64,000 nt of DNA from Pseudomonadota bacterium (lineage in GTDB: Bacteria; Pseudomonadota; Alphaproteobacteria; Sphingomonadales; Sphingomonadaceae): positions 11,081 through 75,080 of the forward strand of contig JAEXAW010000071.1 in NCBI GenBank assembly GCA_023458055.1, given 5' to 3'. Positions 1 through 8,961 of the stretch are shown here, piece by piece. The position numbers and the translations under genes were made by a program. A model generated the notes under the pieces. The model had not been told where the DNA came from and did no database searches. It saw only the letters and a list, made by a program, of their open reading frames with translations. Positions within the stretch are counted from its first letter, which is position 1. Each line of letters starts with the position of its first letter.

Positions 1-660
1 CGGAATGCCGCTAAAGGGTTCGGGGACCGCTCCATCGCTGGCAGGAGCGGGTGCGGCGGTGGGCGCGCGTGCTTCGAGCGGCTCAGCACGAACGGAGGTT
101 GAAATTGCACCCGGCTGCGCGCCTTCAACGTCGGCCTTGATGATCCGCCCGCCTGGTCCAGAGCCGGTGAGGCCTGAAAGGTCCACGCCCTTTTGTTCGG
201 CAATCCGGCGCGCGAGCGGGGACGCTTTGATCCGATCACCCTTTGCCGTTGGGGCTGCGCTCGAAACAGTTTCCGTTCGTCCTGAGCCTGTCGAAGGACT
301 GGTTTGGGTAACAGGCTGTGCTTTGACAGGCTCGCTACTAACAGGTTGGGGGGCCACATCTGCCTTGGGCGCTTCGGCCTTCTCAGCAGGTGGCGCCTTC
401 GCTGCACTCGCATCCTCACCTTCGCCCGCGATGACCGCGATGACCGTGCCAACCTTTACATTGTCGGTGCCTTCGGGGACCAAAATCTGCGCAATCGTGC
501 CTTCGTCGACGGCTTCAAATTCCATCGTCGCCTTGTCGGTTTCGATTTCGGCAAGCAGATCGCCCGATTTGACCGTGTCGCCTTCCTTCACCAGCCATTT
601 GGCAAGCGTGCCTTCTTCCATCGTTGGTGAAAGCGCGGGCATCTTCAATTCGATCGGCAT
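1..660 (-). CDS. pdhC: Pyruvate dehydrogenase E2 (dihydrolipoamide acetyltransferase), 5' part only
   Basis: Dihydrolipoamide acetyltransferase of the pyruvate dehydrogenase complex. It transfers acetyl groups from a lipoyl arm to CoA. The first 220 codons are visible; the catalytic domain lies beyond the window edge. The start MPIELKMPALSPTMEEGTLA and the motif ETDKATMEFE, with the lipoylated lysine, define the lipoyl domain (about residues 1-78). An Ala/Pro-rich linker follows, then a peripheral subunit-binding domain (IKASPLARRIAEQKGVDLSG, about residues 145-180). The linker contains two in-frame copies of a dispersed repeat, read as PSTGSGRTE (about residue 123) and VRAEPLEARA (about residue 190). 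The start is the ATG at 658-660. The family call is firm; the symbol could also be aceF. Confidence 0.9.
   Translation of the reverse strand, partial: MPIELKMPALSPTMEEGTLAKWLVKEGDTVKSGDLLAEIETDKATMEFEAVDEGTIAQILVPEGTDNVKVGTVIAVIAGEGEDASAAKAPPAEKAEAPKADVAPQPVSSEPVKAQPVTQTSPSTGSGRTETVSSAAPTAKGDRIKASPLARRIAEQKGVDLSGLTGSGPGGRIIKADVEGAQPGAISTSVRAEPLEARAPTAAPAPASDGAVPEPFSGIP
71..298. repeat. Family A repeat (TTCGACAAGCTCAG type), two inverted copies inside pdhC
   Basis: Bases 272-298 and the reverse complement of 71-96 share the core tccgttcgt-ctgagcc-tcgaag with few mismatches. The two copies therefore lie in opposite orientation inside the E2 linker. The same core is found at 17201-17270 and 24796-24812. 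Both copies keep the reading frame. Confidence 0.75.
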
Positions 661-832
661 CGGTCAGGCCATCCTCTATTTTATGCTTGTCGTAGCGTTC
701 TCCCCTTCCACCGCATTTTGGGGGGCAAGGTCAAGGGGCAATTCCGCTTTCTCCTTGCCTTTCATACGAATGTGCCGCAGTTTCCTTCAGCGTTTGTGGG
801 CGCTGGCAAGACCGCAATATAAGGGGACGGCA

Positions 833-1288
833 ATGCGCACCTATCTGGTGGTGATCGACGAAAGTCCGGAAGCGGCGCTCGCGATGCGCTTTGCGGCGCG
901 GCGCGCGGCCAAAACCGGCGGTAATGTCCATGTGCTCGCGGTCACCGAACCGCAGGAATTTGTCCCTTGGGGCGGGGTTGAAGCGACAATCAAGGCAGAA
1001 GCCCAGGAACGCGCCGCGGCGCTGGTCAATGCGGCTGCCGGGACGCTCGTTGCCGAAAGCGGGATGCGGCCGGAAATATCGGTGCGCGAAGGTCTTGCGA
1101 CCGAAGTCGTGCGAACTTTACTCACAGAAAACAGGGAGATTGCGGCGCTGGTGCTGGGCGCTGTAGCGAGCGGTAACCCCGGCCCCCTGGTTGCGCATTT
1201 TACCGGCCCCGATGCGGGTACGCTCCCCTGCCCCGTGATGATTGTTCCGGGTTCGCTGTCCGAGGAAGAAATCGACCGCCTCAGCTAA
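833..1288 (+). CDS. Universal stress protein (UspA family)
   Basis: Protein of 151 residues with a single Usp domain. The N-terminal strand MRTYLVVIDESPEAALAMRF and the C-terminal PCPVMIVPGSL strand are typical of the family. The second half has the layout of a nucleotide-binding Usp loop (LVLGAVASGNPGPLVAHFTG, a variant of G-x2-G-x9-G-S), suggesting ATP binding, but this is inferred. Start ATG at 833 follows AAGGGGACGG, a good ribosome site; a much longer open frame upstream is antisense to pdhC and is not used. The gene diverges from pdhC and ends 7 bp from the end of the convergent rnr gene. Confidence 0.85.
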   Translation: MRTYLVVIDESPEAALAMRFAARRAAKTGGNVHVLAVTEPQEFVPWGGVEATIKAEAQERAAALVNAAAGTLVAESGMRPEISVREGLATEVVRTLLTENREIAALVLGAVASGNPGPLVAHFTGPDAGTLPCPVMIVPGSLSEEEIDRLS

Positions 1289-1295
1289 GGTCAAA

Positions 1296-3704
1296 TCAGC
1301 GTTTCTTGCCCTGATGCCGCACATTGGCCGGGCGCCCGCGCTTACCGACCTGATATTTCCCCGCCTTTTTGGGATTGCCAGGCTTGGTGCTGCTGCGCGT
1401 CTTGCCATCGCGGCGGAGTGGCCGACCGCGCACCGGTAAATGATTGGCACCTTCGGGAATTTCAAAGCGCAGGCTTCCTGTCAGCGGGTTGGCCTCGGCA
1501 AGCCGGAGCGGCAGGCGCTGCCCGGCATGATAGGTTTCGCCGCTTTCATCGCCGATCAGCGATTGGGTCGCTTCGTCATAATGGAAGCGCTCGATCCCGA
1601 GCGTTGACACTGGCACCAATCCATCACCGCCCAACCCTTCAACGGTCGCGAAAAAGCCGAACGGCTGCACGCCGGTGATGCGGGTTTCGAGTACCTCGCC
1701 TACCTTTTCGGCCAGATAGGCCGCGACATAGCGATCAACCGTTTCCCGTTCGGCCTCCATCGCGCGGCGTTCATATTGGCTGATCAACTCGCCGATCACG
1801 GCCATATGGGTGAAGTCGTCACCCGATAACGTAGTCGTGCGCGGGATTGATTTATCGTGCGGTGCGGGCATTTCGAGATGATAGGCCCCGACCAGCGCGC
1901 GGTGGACGAGCAAATCAGCATAGCGTCGGATTGGCGAGGTAAAATGTGCGTAGCTCCCCAGCGCCAAGCCGAAATGGCCGGTGTTGACCGGCGCATAATA
2001 AGCCTGGGTTTGCGAGCGCAATATCTGTTCCATGATCTGCGGCTTGGCTTCATGGTTTTCGATCATCGCGATGATGCGGTTGAACGTCTCCGGCCGGATC
2101 ACCTGCCCCAGCGCAAGGGCAATATCATAGCTTGCCAGATAGTCTTTGAGCGTCACCAGTTTTTCGCGGCTCGGCGGTTCATGGTCGCGGTACATGACCG
2201 GGGCCTTTTTCTGCTCCAGCGCCTTGGCAGCGGCGACATTGGCGGCAATCATATAATCTTCGATGACGCGGTGGGCATCGAGCCGGTCACGCACCGCCAC
2301 CGAGACAATCGCGCCATGATCGTCAAGCACAACGCGCCGTTCGGGCAAGTCCAGTTCGAGCGGATTGCGTTTCGTTCGCGCTTTTTCCAGCAGCGCCCAG
2401 CACGCCCACAGCGGCTTCAAGGCAACCTCGACCAGATCGACGCCATCGGGCGCGAGATGGTCGATATGCTGGCCATGTCCCCTGAAATTATCGAGCATCT
2501 GCCGATATTCAGGCTTCACCGTATCGGGCGTCATTGCCGCTTGCGCAACCTCATAAGGGATGTTGGCACGGATGCGCACTACAGCGCGGGTGAAGCGAAA
2601 ACTCTTCATCTGGCCATGCTTGTCAATGACCATGTGGCAGGCCATGACGGCCCGATCTTCGCCCGCTCTCAACGAGCATTTGTCCGAGGACAGCGCATGG
2701 GGCAGCATGGGTACGACACGGTCGGGGAAATAGACGCTGTTGCCGCGCTTCCTCGCCTGTTTATCAAGGCCGCTGCCGGGGCGGACATAGAAGCTTACAT
2801 CGGCGATTGCGACGATCGTTTTGAAACCGCCGGCATTGGCCGGATCATCATCGGGCGCGGCCCACACTGCGTCATCGAAATCGCGCGCATCGACGGGGTC
2901 GATCGCAACGATAGGGAGATGGCGCAAATCCTCGCGTTTGTCGCTATGGATATCAAGGTGCGAGACGCGTTCGGCTTCCTCGATCACGCTTTCGGGGAAA
3001 TTGAACGGGATGCCAAATTTGTGGATCGCGATGAGGCTGAAGCTTTTGGGCGCAAGCGGGTCGCCTAGGATATCGGTCACCCGGACCATCTGGCGCGGTG
3101 GCCTTCCCGACGGTTCGCCAAGCACAAGATCGCCGGGCTTTGCTTCGCCAATATCGCTGACGAGATAGTCGAACCGCTGGCGCTTATCGATAGAGCGCAC
3201 CCAATAGCGCGGGCCGCGGCTGCTCTCCTCGACCTCAACAACACCCATGACCAAGTCAGCCGCCTTTTGCAGCTTCTTCATCACATGGGCGACATAGCCA
3301 TGGGTGCGCTCTTCGGTGCGCGCCAAGATACGGTCGCCGACGCCGAGCGCCGATTTACGCCCTTTTTCAAGGATGCGAACCTGTGGCGGTGGCTGGCCTT
3401 CGGCTTCCCAGCGGTCGGGCACCGCAATCGGCTGATCGCCATCAATGCTGACAATGCGCAGCACCGTAACCTTTGGGACGCCGCCCATTTTGTGAAAGGC
3501 GCGGTTGGCCGCGCCATCAATCAGGCCTTCATCGCTCATATCTTTAAGCAATGCCTTGAGCGCAATCTTTTCATTGCCTTTAAGGCCAAAATGCCGTGCG
3601 ATCTCGCGCTTTCCCGCAGGTTGGTCGCTTTCGGTGATGAACGCCATGATCTGCTCGCGCGACGGCAAGCCTTGCTGCTTTTTTGTGCTGTGGTGTTTGG
3701 CCAT
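1296..3704 (-). CDS. rnr: Ribonuclease R
   Basis: 3'-5' exoribonuclease of the RNase II/R family, 802 residues, the usual length for RNase R. From the N-terminus: a winged-helix segment (MAFITESDQPAGKREIARHF), cold-shock-like RNA-binding domains, the RNB catalytic domain with VAIDPVDARDFDDA (acidic metal-binding residues near 270-278), an S1 domain (VGEVLETRITGVQPFGFF) and a basic tail ending RHQGKKR. I start at ATG 3702-3704 (MAKHHSTKKQQ). An in-frame GTG at 3743 would add 13 residues with no family support. It is downstream of ettA on the same strand, separated by 275 bp that contain a long hairpin. Confidence 0.93.
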   Translation of the reverse strand: MAKHHSTKKQQGLPSREQIMAFITESDQPAGKREIARHFGLKGNEKIALKALLKDMSDEGLIDGAANRAFHKMGGVPKVTVLRIVSIDGDQPIAVPDRWEAEGQPPPQVRILEKGRKSALGVGDRILARTEERTHGYVAHVMKKLQKAADLVMGVVEVEESSRGPRYWVRSIDKRQRFDYLVSDIGEAKPGDLVLGEPSGRPPRQMVRVTDILGDPLAPKSFSLIAIHKFGIPFNFPESVIEEAERVSHLDIHSDKREDLRHLPIVAIDPVDARDFDDAVWAAPDDDPANAGGFKTIVAIADVSFYVRPGSGLDKQARKRGNSVYFPDRVVPMLPHALSSDKCSLRAGEDRAVMACHMVIDKHGQMKSFRFTRAVVRIRANIPYEVAQAAMTPDTVKPEYRQMLDNFRGHGQHIDHLAPDGVDLVEVALKPLWACWALLEKARTKRNPLELDLPERRVVLDDHGAIVSVAVRDRLDAHRVIEDYMIAANVAAAKALEQKKAPVMYRDHEPPSREKLVTLKDYLASYDIALALGQVIRPETFNRIIAMIENHEAKPQIMEQILRSQTQAYYAPVNTGHFGLALGSYAHFTSPIRRYADLLVHRALVGAYHLEMPAPHDKSIPRTTTLSGDDFTHMAVIGELISQYERRAMEAERETVDRYVAAYLAEKVGEVLETRITGVQPFGFFATVEGLGGDGLVPVSTLGIERFHYDEATQSLIGDESGETYHAGQRLPLRLAEANPLTGSLRFEIPEGANHLPVRGRPLRRDGKTRSSTKPGNPKKAGKYQVGKRGRPANVRHQGKKR

Positions 3705-3868
3705 GGGGATTAATGTAGAGGCCTTGTGACAAAAAACCAGCACGTCATGAGCGAGACGTATGATGTTTTCCCGACGGCGCTTAAACCTTGATGAGGTGTC
3801 GGCGGCGGCGGCGATTATCGATGCAGTGCGCTCAAACTATGCGAAGCGGCCATTTGGAAGTCCCCGCT

Positions 3869-3908
3869 GGAGGCGGGAGGAGGCAAGCCATTTTTGCCTC
3901 CCGCCTCC
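3869..3908. repeat. Strong inverted repeat between ettA and rnr
   Basis: Left arm ggaggcgggaggaggcaa and right arm ttgcctcccgcctcc form a stem of about 15 GC-rich pairs with a 3-base bulge and a 7-base loop. No T-run follows on either strand, so it is not a standard intrinsic terminator. It lies 70 bp after the ettA stop and 165 bp before the rnr start. It may be an RNA-processing or stabilising hairpin, or another dispersed palindrome. Confidence 0.6.
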
Positions 3909-3979
3909 CCGCAGCACCTCTTGGTTATAACTTTACAGCGAAGCGGATTCTTCGCCAACCAGATCGTGTAGAACCCGCT

Positions 3980-5659
3980 CTAGCGGGTAAGCTTCTTATA
4001 CGCCAAGCGCGTCGGCCTGTCTGCCGCATCGCCCAGTCTCCGGCGCTTATCCTCTTCATAGGCCTCGAAATTACCCTCGAACCATTCGACATGGCTGTCG
4101 CCTTCGAACGCTAAAATATGCGTCGCCAGACGGTCGAGGAAGAAGCGGTCGTGGCTGATGACCACGGCGCAGCCGGCGAAGTTTTCGATGGCTTCTTCGA
4201 GCGCGCCCAGCGTTTCGACGTCAAGGTCGTTGGTCGGCTCGTCAAGCAGGAGGACGTTGCCACCCTCCTTCAGCATCTTCGCCATATGGACGCGGTTGCG
4301 TTCACCACCGGACAGCTTGCCAACATTTTTCTGCTGGTCCTGCCCCTTGAAGTTGAACGCGCCGACATAAGCGCGGGTCGACATATCATGGCCGTTGACC
4401 TTCATATAATCGAGCTTGTCGGACACTTCCTCCCAGACATTGTTGGCCGGATTGAGATGGTCGCGGCTCTGGTCGACAAAGCCGAGATGCACGGTAGGGC
4501 CGATGTCGATGGAGCCGGTGTCCGGCTGTTCCTTGCCAGTGATGATCTTGAACAGGGTGGATTTACCCGCGCCGTTAGGGCCGATTACGCCGACAATGCC
4601 GCCCGGCGGCAGGGTGAAGGACAGGTCTTCGAACAATAATTTATCGCCATAGGCCTTGGAGATATTGTTGACCTCAATGACCTTGCCGCCGAGGCGTTCG
4701 GGCACCTGAATGACAATCTGTGCCTTGCCGGGTGCGCGGTTCGCCTGGGCTTCGACCAGCTGGTCGAACTTGGCAATACGTGCCTTGGATTTGGTCTGGC
4801 GGCCCTTTGGCCCCTGCCGGATCCATTCGAGCTCGTCCTTGATCGCTTTCTGGCGGCCCGATTCCTCGCGCTCTTCCTGTTCAAGGCGCTTGGCCTTCTT
4901 TTCGAGATAGGTCGAATAATTGCCCTCGTAGGGGAAATATTTTCCGCGATCGAGCTCAAGAATCCAGTCGACGACATTGTCGAGGAAATAGCGGTCGTGG
5001 GTGATCATCAGCACGGCGCCCGCATATTCCTTGAGATGATTTTCCAGCCATTCGACGCTTTCGGCATCAAGGTGGTTGGTCGGTTCGTCGAGCAGCAGGA
5101 TCGACGGCTTCTGGATCAGCAAGCGGGTGAGCGCAACGCGGCGCTTTTCACCGCCAGAAAGGCTATCCACCGCCCAATCGCCCGGCGGGCACCGCAGCGC
5201 TTCCATCGCAATTTCGAGCTGATTGTCGAGCGTCCAGCCATCCACCGCGTCGATCTTTTCCTGCAAGCTGCCCATTTCTTCCATCAGCGCGTCGAAATCG
5301 GTGTCGTCTTTGGGATCGCCCATTTCGGTCGAGATGGCGTTGAAGCGATCAACCATGTCGGCCACTTCGCGCGCGCCATCCTTGACGTTTTCGAGCACAG
5401 ATTTGGACGGATCAAGCTCCGGCTCCTGCGGAAGATAGCCGACCGTGATATTTTCACCGGGCCAGGCTTCCCCCGTAAAATCGGTATCGAGCCCCGCCAT
5501 GATCTTCATCAGCGTCGATTTACCCGCGCCATTCGGGCCGACGATGCCGATCTTGGCACCCTGATAAAATTGCAGGTTGATATTGTTGAGCGTCGGCTTC
5601 TGCGCGCCGGGGAAGGTCTTGGTGAGGTTTTTCATCACATAGGCATATTGCGCGGCCAT
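3980..5659 (-). CDS. ettA: EttA, energy-dependent translational throttle (ABC-F ATPase)
   Basis: Ribosome-associated ABC-F protein of 559 residues with two ATPase cassettes. Each has a Walker A motif (GPNGAGKSTLMKI, GPNGAGKSTLFKI), a signature (LSGGEKRRVAL, LSGGERNRVHMAK) and a Walker B (LLLDEPTNHLD, LLLDEPTNDLD). Between them lie the arm and a long charged linker (EKKAKRLEQEEREESGRQKAIKDELEW region). It is thought to gate the first elongation step according to ATP/ADP ratio by binding the ribosomal E site. Start ATG at 5657-5659 (MAAQYAYVMKNL); the frame stays open far upstream but that part is antisense to the peptidase gene. Confidence 0.94.
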   Translation of the reverse strand: MAAQYAYVMKNLTKTFPGAQKPTLNNINLQFYQGAKIGIVGPNGAGKSTLMKIMAGLDTDFTGEAWPGENITVGYLPQEPELDPSKSVLENVKDGAREVADMVDRFNAISTEMGDPKDDTDFDALMEEMGSLQEKIDAVDGWTLDNQLEIAMEALRCPPGDWAVDSLSGGEKRRVALTRLLIQKPSILLLDEPTNHLDAESVEWLENHLKEYAGAVLMITHDRYFLDNVVDWILELDRGKYFPYEGNYSTYLEKKAKRLEQEEREESGRQKAIKDELEWIRQGPKGRQTKSKARIAKFDQLVEAQANRAPGKAQIVIQVPERLGGKVIEVNNISKAYGDKLLFEDLSFTLPPGGIVGVIGPNGAGKSTLFKIITGKEQPDTGSIDIGPTVHLGFVDQSRDHLNPANNVWEEVSDKLDYMKVNGHDMSTRAYVGAFNFKGQDQQKNVGKLSGGERNRVHMAKMLKEGGNVLLLDEPTNDLDVETLGALEEAIENFAGCAVVISHDRFFLDRLATHILAFEGDSHVEWFEGNFEAYEEDKRRRLGDAADRPTRLAYKKLTR

Positions 5660-5803
5660 GTGCGGATACTCCGTTTTCTGTGTGGATGCGGGCGCATGAG
5701 TGCGGCCCGGCATATCAAGCTTTGGCGGCGAATTAGCCGAGCCTTTGCCAATAGGCAAACGGGAATTGGCAAAAGCGGTTTGTCCCGTTACACCTCTCGT
5801 CCC

Positions 5804-7234
5804 ATGACATATCAAGCCCTCCGCATCGCCCTTCTTCCCTTCCTCTTTGCCAGCAGCGCTGCGCTGGCGCAGGCGCAAGCCGGTTCCGCCGCCTCGGTCG
5901 CCGCCGATGACGCGGCGATCAAAGCCCAGCCGATGATCGACAAGGTGCTCTCCACCGACACTATCGCTTGGGATATTGTCGAAGGGCTGACCACCGAAGT
6001 CGGCCCGCGCCTTGCCGGAACCGAGGCCGAAGCACGCGCGCGGGCCTGGGCCGTTGCCAAACTCAAGGCGCTTGGCTTCAAGAATGTCCGCGCCGAGCCG
6101 TACAAAATGCCGACCTGGGTACGCGGCGAGGAGAAGGCGGAGATCATCGCCCCCTTCCCCGCCCGCCTCGCCCTCACGGCGCTTGGCAATAGCGGCGCGA
6201 CGCCTGCGGGCGGCCTCACCGCAGAGGTGGTCTATTTCAAGGACCTCGCAAGCTTCGAGGCCGCCGACCCTGCCCGCGTCAAAGGCAAGATCGTGTTCGT
6301 CTCGCACAATATGAAGCCGACTCAGGACGGCAGCTCCTATGGTTATCATGGTCGCGTCCGCCGGGTTGCTCCGGCGATGGCGGCCAAGCTGGGCGCGGCA
6401 GGGATTGTCATCCGCTCGATCGGCACCGACTATCACCGTAACCCGCATACCGGCGTGACCAGCTGGCCCCAGGGGGTAACACCCATCCCCGCCGCAGCCC
6501 TCTCGCTCCCTGACGCCGAAAATCTGGAGCGCATCTTCAAGCGCGGCAAGCCGGTGTCGATGCGCCTCACCCTCACCCCCCGCTTTGTCGGCGAGCAGGA
6601 ATCGGGCAATGTCATCGCCGAAATCCCCGGCTCTGATCCCGCCGCCGGGATCGTCCTCGTCGCCTGCCACCTTGATAGCTGGGACTTGGCAACCGGCGCT
6701 ATCGACGATGCTTCTGGCTGCGGCATTGTGACCGCAGGGGCGCTCCACGCGACCCATATCACCGCGAAGCCGCGCCGCACCATCCGCGTGCTGTGGGCCG
6801 GTGCCGAGGAAGTCGGCCTCTATGGCGGGCGAGCCTATGCCGCCGCGCACGGGGCCGACAGCCATGTGGTCGCGGGCGAATCCGACTTTGGCGCCGACCG
6901 CGTCTGGAAGTTCGGAACCAACTATGGCGAAGCCGGAAAGCCTATCGTCGCCCGGTTGGAGCGCGCCTTGCAACCGCTCGGCATCGCCCGGGGCAGCACC
7001 ACCGAGGCGGGCGATGGGGCGGACATCAGCGGCATCATCGCGCTCGGCCGTACGGCAGGCATTGATTTGAGCCAGGATGGCACTGACTATTTCAACCTCC
7101 ACCATACGCCCGATGATACGCTCGACAAGGTCGACCCCGACAAGTTGCGCCAGAATGTCGCCGCCTGGACCGCCGCGATCAACATTCTGGCGAACGCGCC
7201 CGAGACGATTGCGCCGGAGCCGAAAAAGCCGTGA
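5804..7234 (+). CDS. M28-family zinc metallopeptidase, exported
   Basis: Exported aminopeptidase-like protein of 476 residues. A signal peptide (IALLPFLFASSAALAQAQA) precedes the mature part. A PA-type insert lies between residues of about 150-260 (LGAAGIVIRSIG). The catalytic half has co-catalytic zinc ligands in order: His289 in CHLDSWD, Asp301 in AIDDASG, Glu335/336 in AEEVGL, an Asp in GESDFGAD and the last His in LHHTPDDTLD. This matches M28 peptidases such as glutamate carboxypeptidase-like enzymes; the substrate cannot be told. The next gene overlaps by four bases (GTGA), so the two are probably cotranscribed. Confidence 0.85.
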   Translation: MTYQALRIALLPFLFASSAALAQAQAGSAASVAADDAAIKAQPMIDKVLSTDTIAWDIVEGLTTEVGPRLAGTEAEARARAWAVAKLKALGFKNVRAEPYKMPTWVRGEEKAEIIAPFPARLALTALGNSGATPAGGLTAEVVYFKDLASFEAADPARVKGKIVFVSHNMKPTQDGSSYGYHGRVRRVAPAMAAKLGAAGIVIRSIGTDYHRNPHTGVTSWPQGVTPIPAAALSLPDAENLERIFKRGKPVSMRLTLTPRFVGEQESGNVIAEIPGSDPAAGIVLVACHLDSWDLATGAIDDASGCGIVTAGALHATHITAKPRRTIRVLWAGAEEVGLYGGRAYAAAHGADSHVVAGESDFGADRVWKFGTNYGEAGKPIVARLERALQPLGIARGSTTEAGDGADISGIIALGRTAGIDLSQDGTDYFNLHHTPDDTLDKVDPDKLRQNVAAWTAAINILANAPETIAPEPKKP

Positions 7235-7608
7235 GCCCGAACCGCACCTTGGCACTTGCGCCTGCCTTCCTCCCTGCCCTCCTCGCCCTCGCTGCATGCC
7301 AGCAGACGGGGGATAATGGCGATGCCAAACCCGAGGCCGATCCCGCCGAAGCGGGCGCTGCGGCCATCGAAAAAAAGGCCAACGAGGATGTCGCGGCCAA
7401 AATCCGCGAGATAGAGGCCCGTGCTCCGAACATCGCCGAGAAAGCCGCTTCCGCCCAGGACGCCGGGGACGGCGCGGATAAGGGCGGATCGGGCACTTCC
7501 GGTAAATCCGGCCCGGTGCCCGACAAGGCAATGCCTGCCAGAACCACCCGGCCCAGCCCGCCCCGGGAAGGCCCTACGCCGGTGCAGCCCGATTATCGCG
7601 GACAGTAA
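7231..7608 (+). CDS. Small Ala-rich lipoprotein, function unknown
   Basis: Protein of 125 residues starting at GTG, which overlaps the peptidase stop codon (GTGA), so translation is probably coupled. The N-terminus has a signal peptide with a lipobox (LLALAAC, Cys at about residue 23), pointing to a lipid-anchored envelope protein. The rest is a low-complexity charged helix (KKANEDVAAKIREIEARA) followed by a Gly/Pro-rich tail. I recognise no domain. Low-complexity composition makes homology hard to judge, but the lipobox and the coupling make it likely to be real. Confidence 0.65.
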   Translation: MSPNRTLALAPAFLPALLALAACQQTGDNGDAKPEADPAEAGAAAIEKKANEDVAAKIREIEARAPNIAEKAASAQDAGDGADKGGSGTSGKSGPVPDKAMPARTTRPSPPREGPTPVQPDYRGQ

Positions 7609-7642
7609 GCCCAACCCGTCGAGGGGGCCTCATCACCCGTTT

Positions 7643-7700
7643 AAAGGTTACAAAAGTTTCGGGGTGTCGTCTTTTTTGTTCATGCACCAGTGTAACCTTT
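7643..7700. repeat. Inverted repeat in a convergent gap
   Basis: The 10-mers AAAGGTTACA (7643-7652) and TGTAACCTTT (7691-7700) are perfect inverse complements, 38 bases apart. They sit between the ends of the lipoprotein gene and the convergent HTH gene. The long loop contains a run of six T. It may act as a transcription end for one or both genes. Confidence 0.45.
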
Positions 7701-7708
7701 GCGATCTT

Positions 7709-8491
7709 TTAGCGGTGCCTGGACAGGATCGGCGGGGGCAGCGGCGTGCCTTCGGCCATCGCCTTTTCAACCCTTGTGAGGTCGCGGTCCAACTGCTTTA
7801 GCATCGCATCGACCGCATCGACGCCGCCGAGCGCGGCATAAGCGGCGTGCAGCGCCTGCGGCACCGGGGCACCCGGATAATGATGCTGCTTATTATAGGT
7901 TTCGGGCTTGCTCACCTGCATGAAGCGCATCAGCAGGCGGTTGTCATAAACCGTGCGATAGCCGACCAGCTTGCCGCCGCGGAACACCGGGCGTTGCTCG
8001 CCTTCGACCGCGCGCAGATAGGCAAGATCGCGGATATGCTGGCGCCCCATATCCTCGGCAATGTCCCAGGCGCGGGCAAAGCCTTCCGCCCCTTCGCATT
8101 TGCGCAAACGATAGGCGGTAACGCGCGTTTTCCCCACCGCCCGCGCCGCGACCGTGACATTGCCGATGAGCGAAAGCACGCGGATAAATTCGCGCTGCGC
8201 CGCCTCGCTCCAGCCATCATGGCGGTTGGAGCGGCGCGGCACGGGAACGAAATCATCGAGTTCCGGGATATATTCGTCATCGTCCGGGATGGAGCCGAGC
8301 GACGCGCTTACGGACGCGACAGCCGGGCTTGGGGATGATGGAGGGCCTTCATGCGCCGGTGCCTGCCCGGGGGAAGCATCCATCGCGCGAGATCCATGCA
8401 TGCGCGCTTCATCCGCGCGGGTGGTGGCATCAGTCGCCTCTGGCTGGGGACCGCGCAAATCCGGTCTGATGGGCGGCAAAATATGGGGCAT
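7709..8491 (-). CDS. HTH protein resembling phage terminase small subunits, function unknown
   Basis: Protein of 260 residues. The first 80 residues are disordered (Pro/Ala/Ser-rich). The middle has a helix-turn-helix-like segment (IGNVTVAARAVGKTRVTAYR) followed by FARAWDIAEDMGRQHIRDLAYLRAVEGEQ, a pattern seen in terminase small subunit-like proteins. The C-terminus is a coiled stretch (MLKQLDRDLTRVEKAMAEG). I chose ATG 8489-8491 (MPHILPPIRPDL); a longer form to 8554 would begin MLVRQMFFF and has no clear ribosome site. No other phage genes are nearby, so a role as a chromosomal DNA-binding protein is as likely as a prophage remnant. Confidence 0.55.
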   Translation of the reverse strand: MPHILPPIRPDLRGPQPEATDATTRADEARMHGSRAMDASPGQAPAHEGPPSSPSPAVASVSASLGSIPDDDEYIPELDDFVPVPRRSNRHDGWSEAAQREFIRVLSLIGNVTVAARAVGKTRVTAYRLRKCEGAEGFARAWDIAEDMGRQHIRDLAYLRAVEGEQRPVFRGGKLVGYRTVYDNRLLMRFMQVSKPETYNKQHHYPGAPVPQALHAAYAALGGVDAVDAMLKQLDRDLTRVEKAMAEGTPLPPPILSRHR

Positions 8492-8737
8492 GGAAATACC
8501 ATAAAGGATTTTTCCTCGCAGCGCAAGGAAAAAGAACATTTGGCGAACAAGCATTCCTCCCCGTTCTATGCATGCACTGTCCGGCGAAAGCGGGCATTCC
8601 CCCCGCTTTCGCTCGTCCTAATAACCCAGCTTCCACCGCCGCCGCGATTTTGGGAGTTGCACTCCCCCGCCCCTGCCGTTAGGAGCCACCCACCAGTTCG
8701 GCCCGGTGTCAGCGACACCCACACGGCCAACCCAAGT

Positions 8738-8815
<78 letters not shown>

Positions 8816-8862
8816 AATCGCCCGGCCTGTTCGCGGATCGCATCAGCAAAACATCCTGCCAG

Positions 8863-8903
8863 TGAATGGCTCCCGGTGAATGGCTCCCGGTGAGTGGCTC
8901 CCG
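8863..8903. repeat. 14-bp tandem repeat, three copies
   Basis: The unit tgaatggctcccgg is repeated at 8863-8876 and 8877-8890, and a third copy with one change and one base missing (tgagtggctcccg) fills 8891-8903. It lies 48 bases after tRNA-Pro, in non-coding sequence. Confidence 0.8.
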
Positions 8904-8961
8904 CGCTAGTTGCCCGCAGCGCCGGATGGTCTTTGCGTTGATGATTTTGCGTTTTTCCCGC

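Noticed and set aside
5..832. Upstream part of the long plus-strand frame ending in the UspA gene
   Set aside because: Antisense to pdhC; the UspA domain begins at ATG 833 with its own ribosome site.
1857..3068. Open frame of 403 codons on the plus strand
   Set aside because: It is antisense to the RNB domain of rnr and is an effect of GC-rich codon use; the composition is not that of a normal protein.
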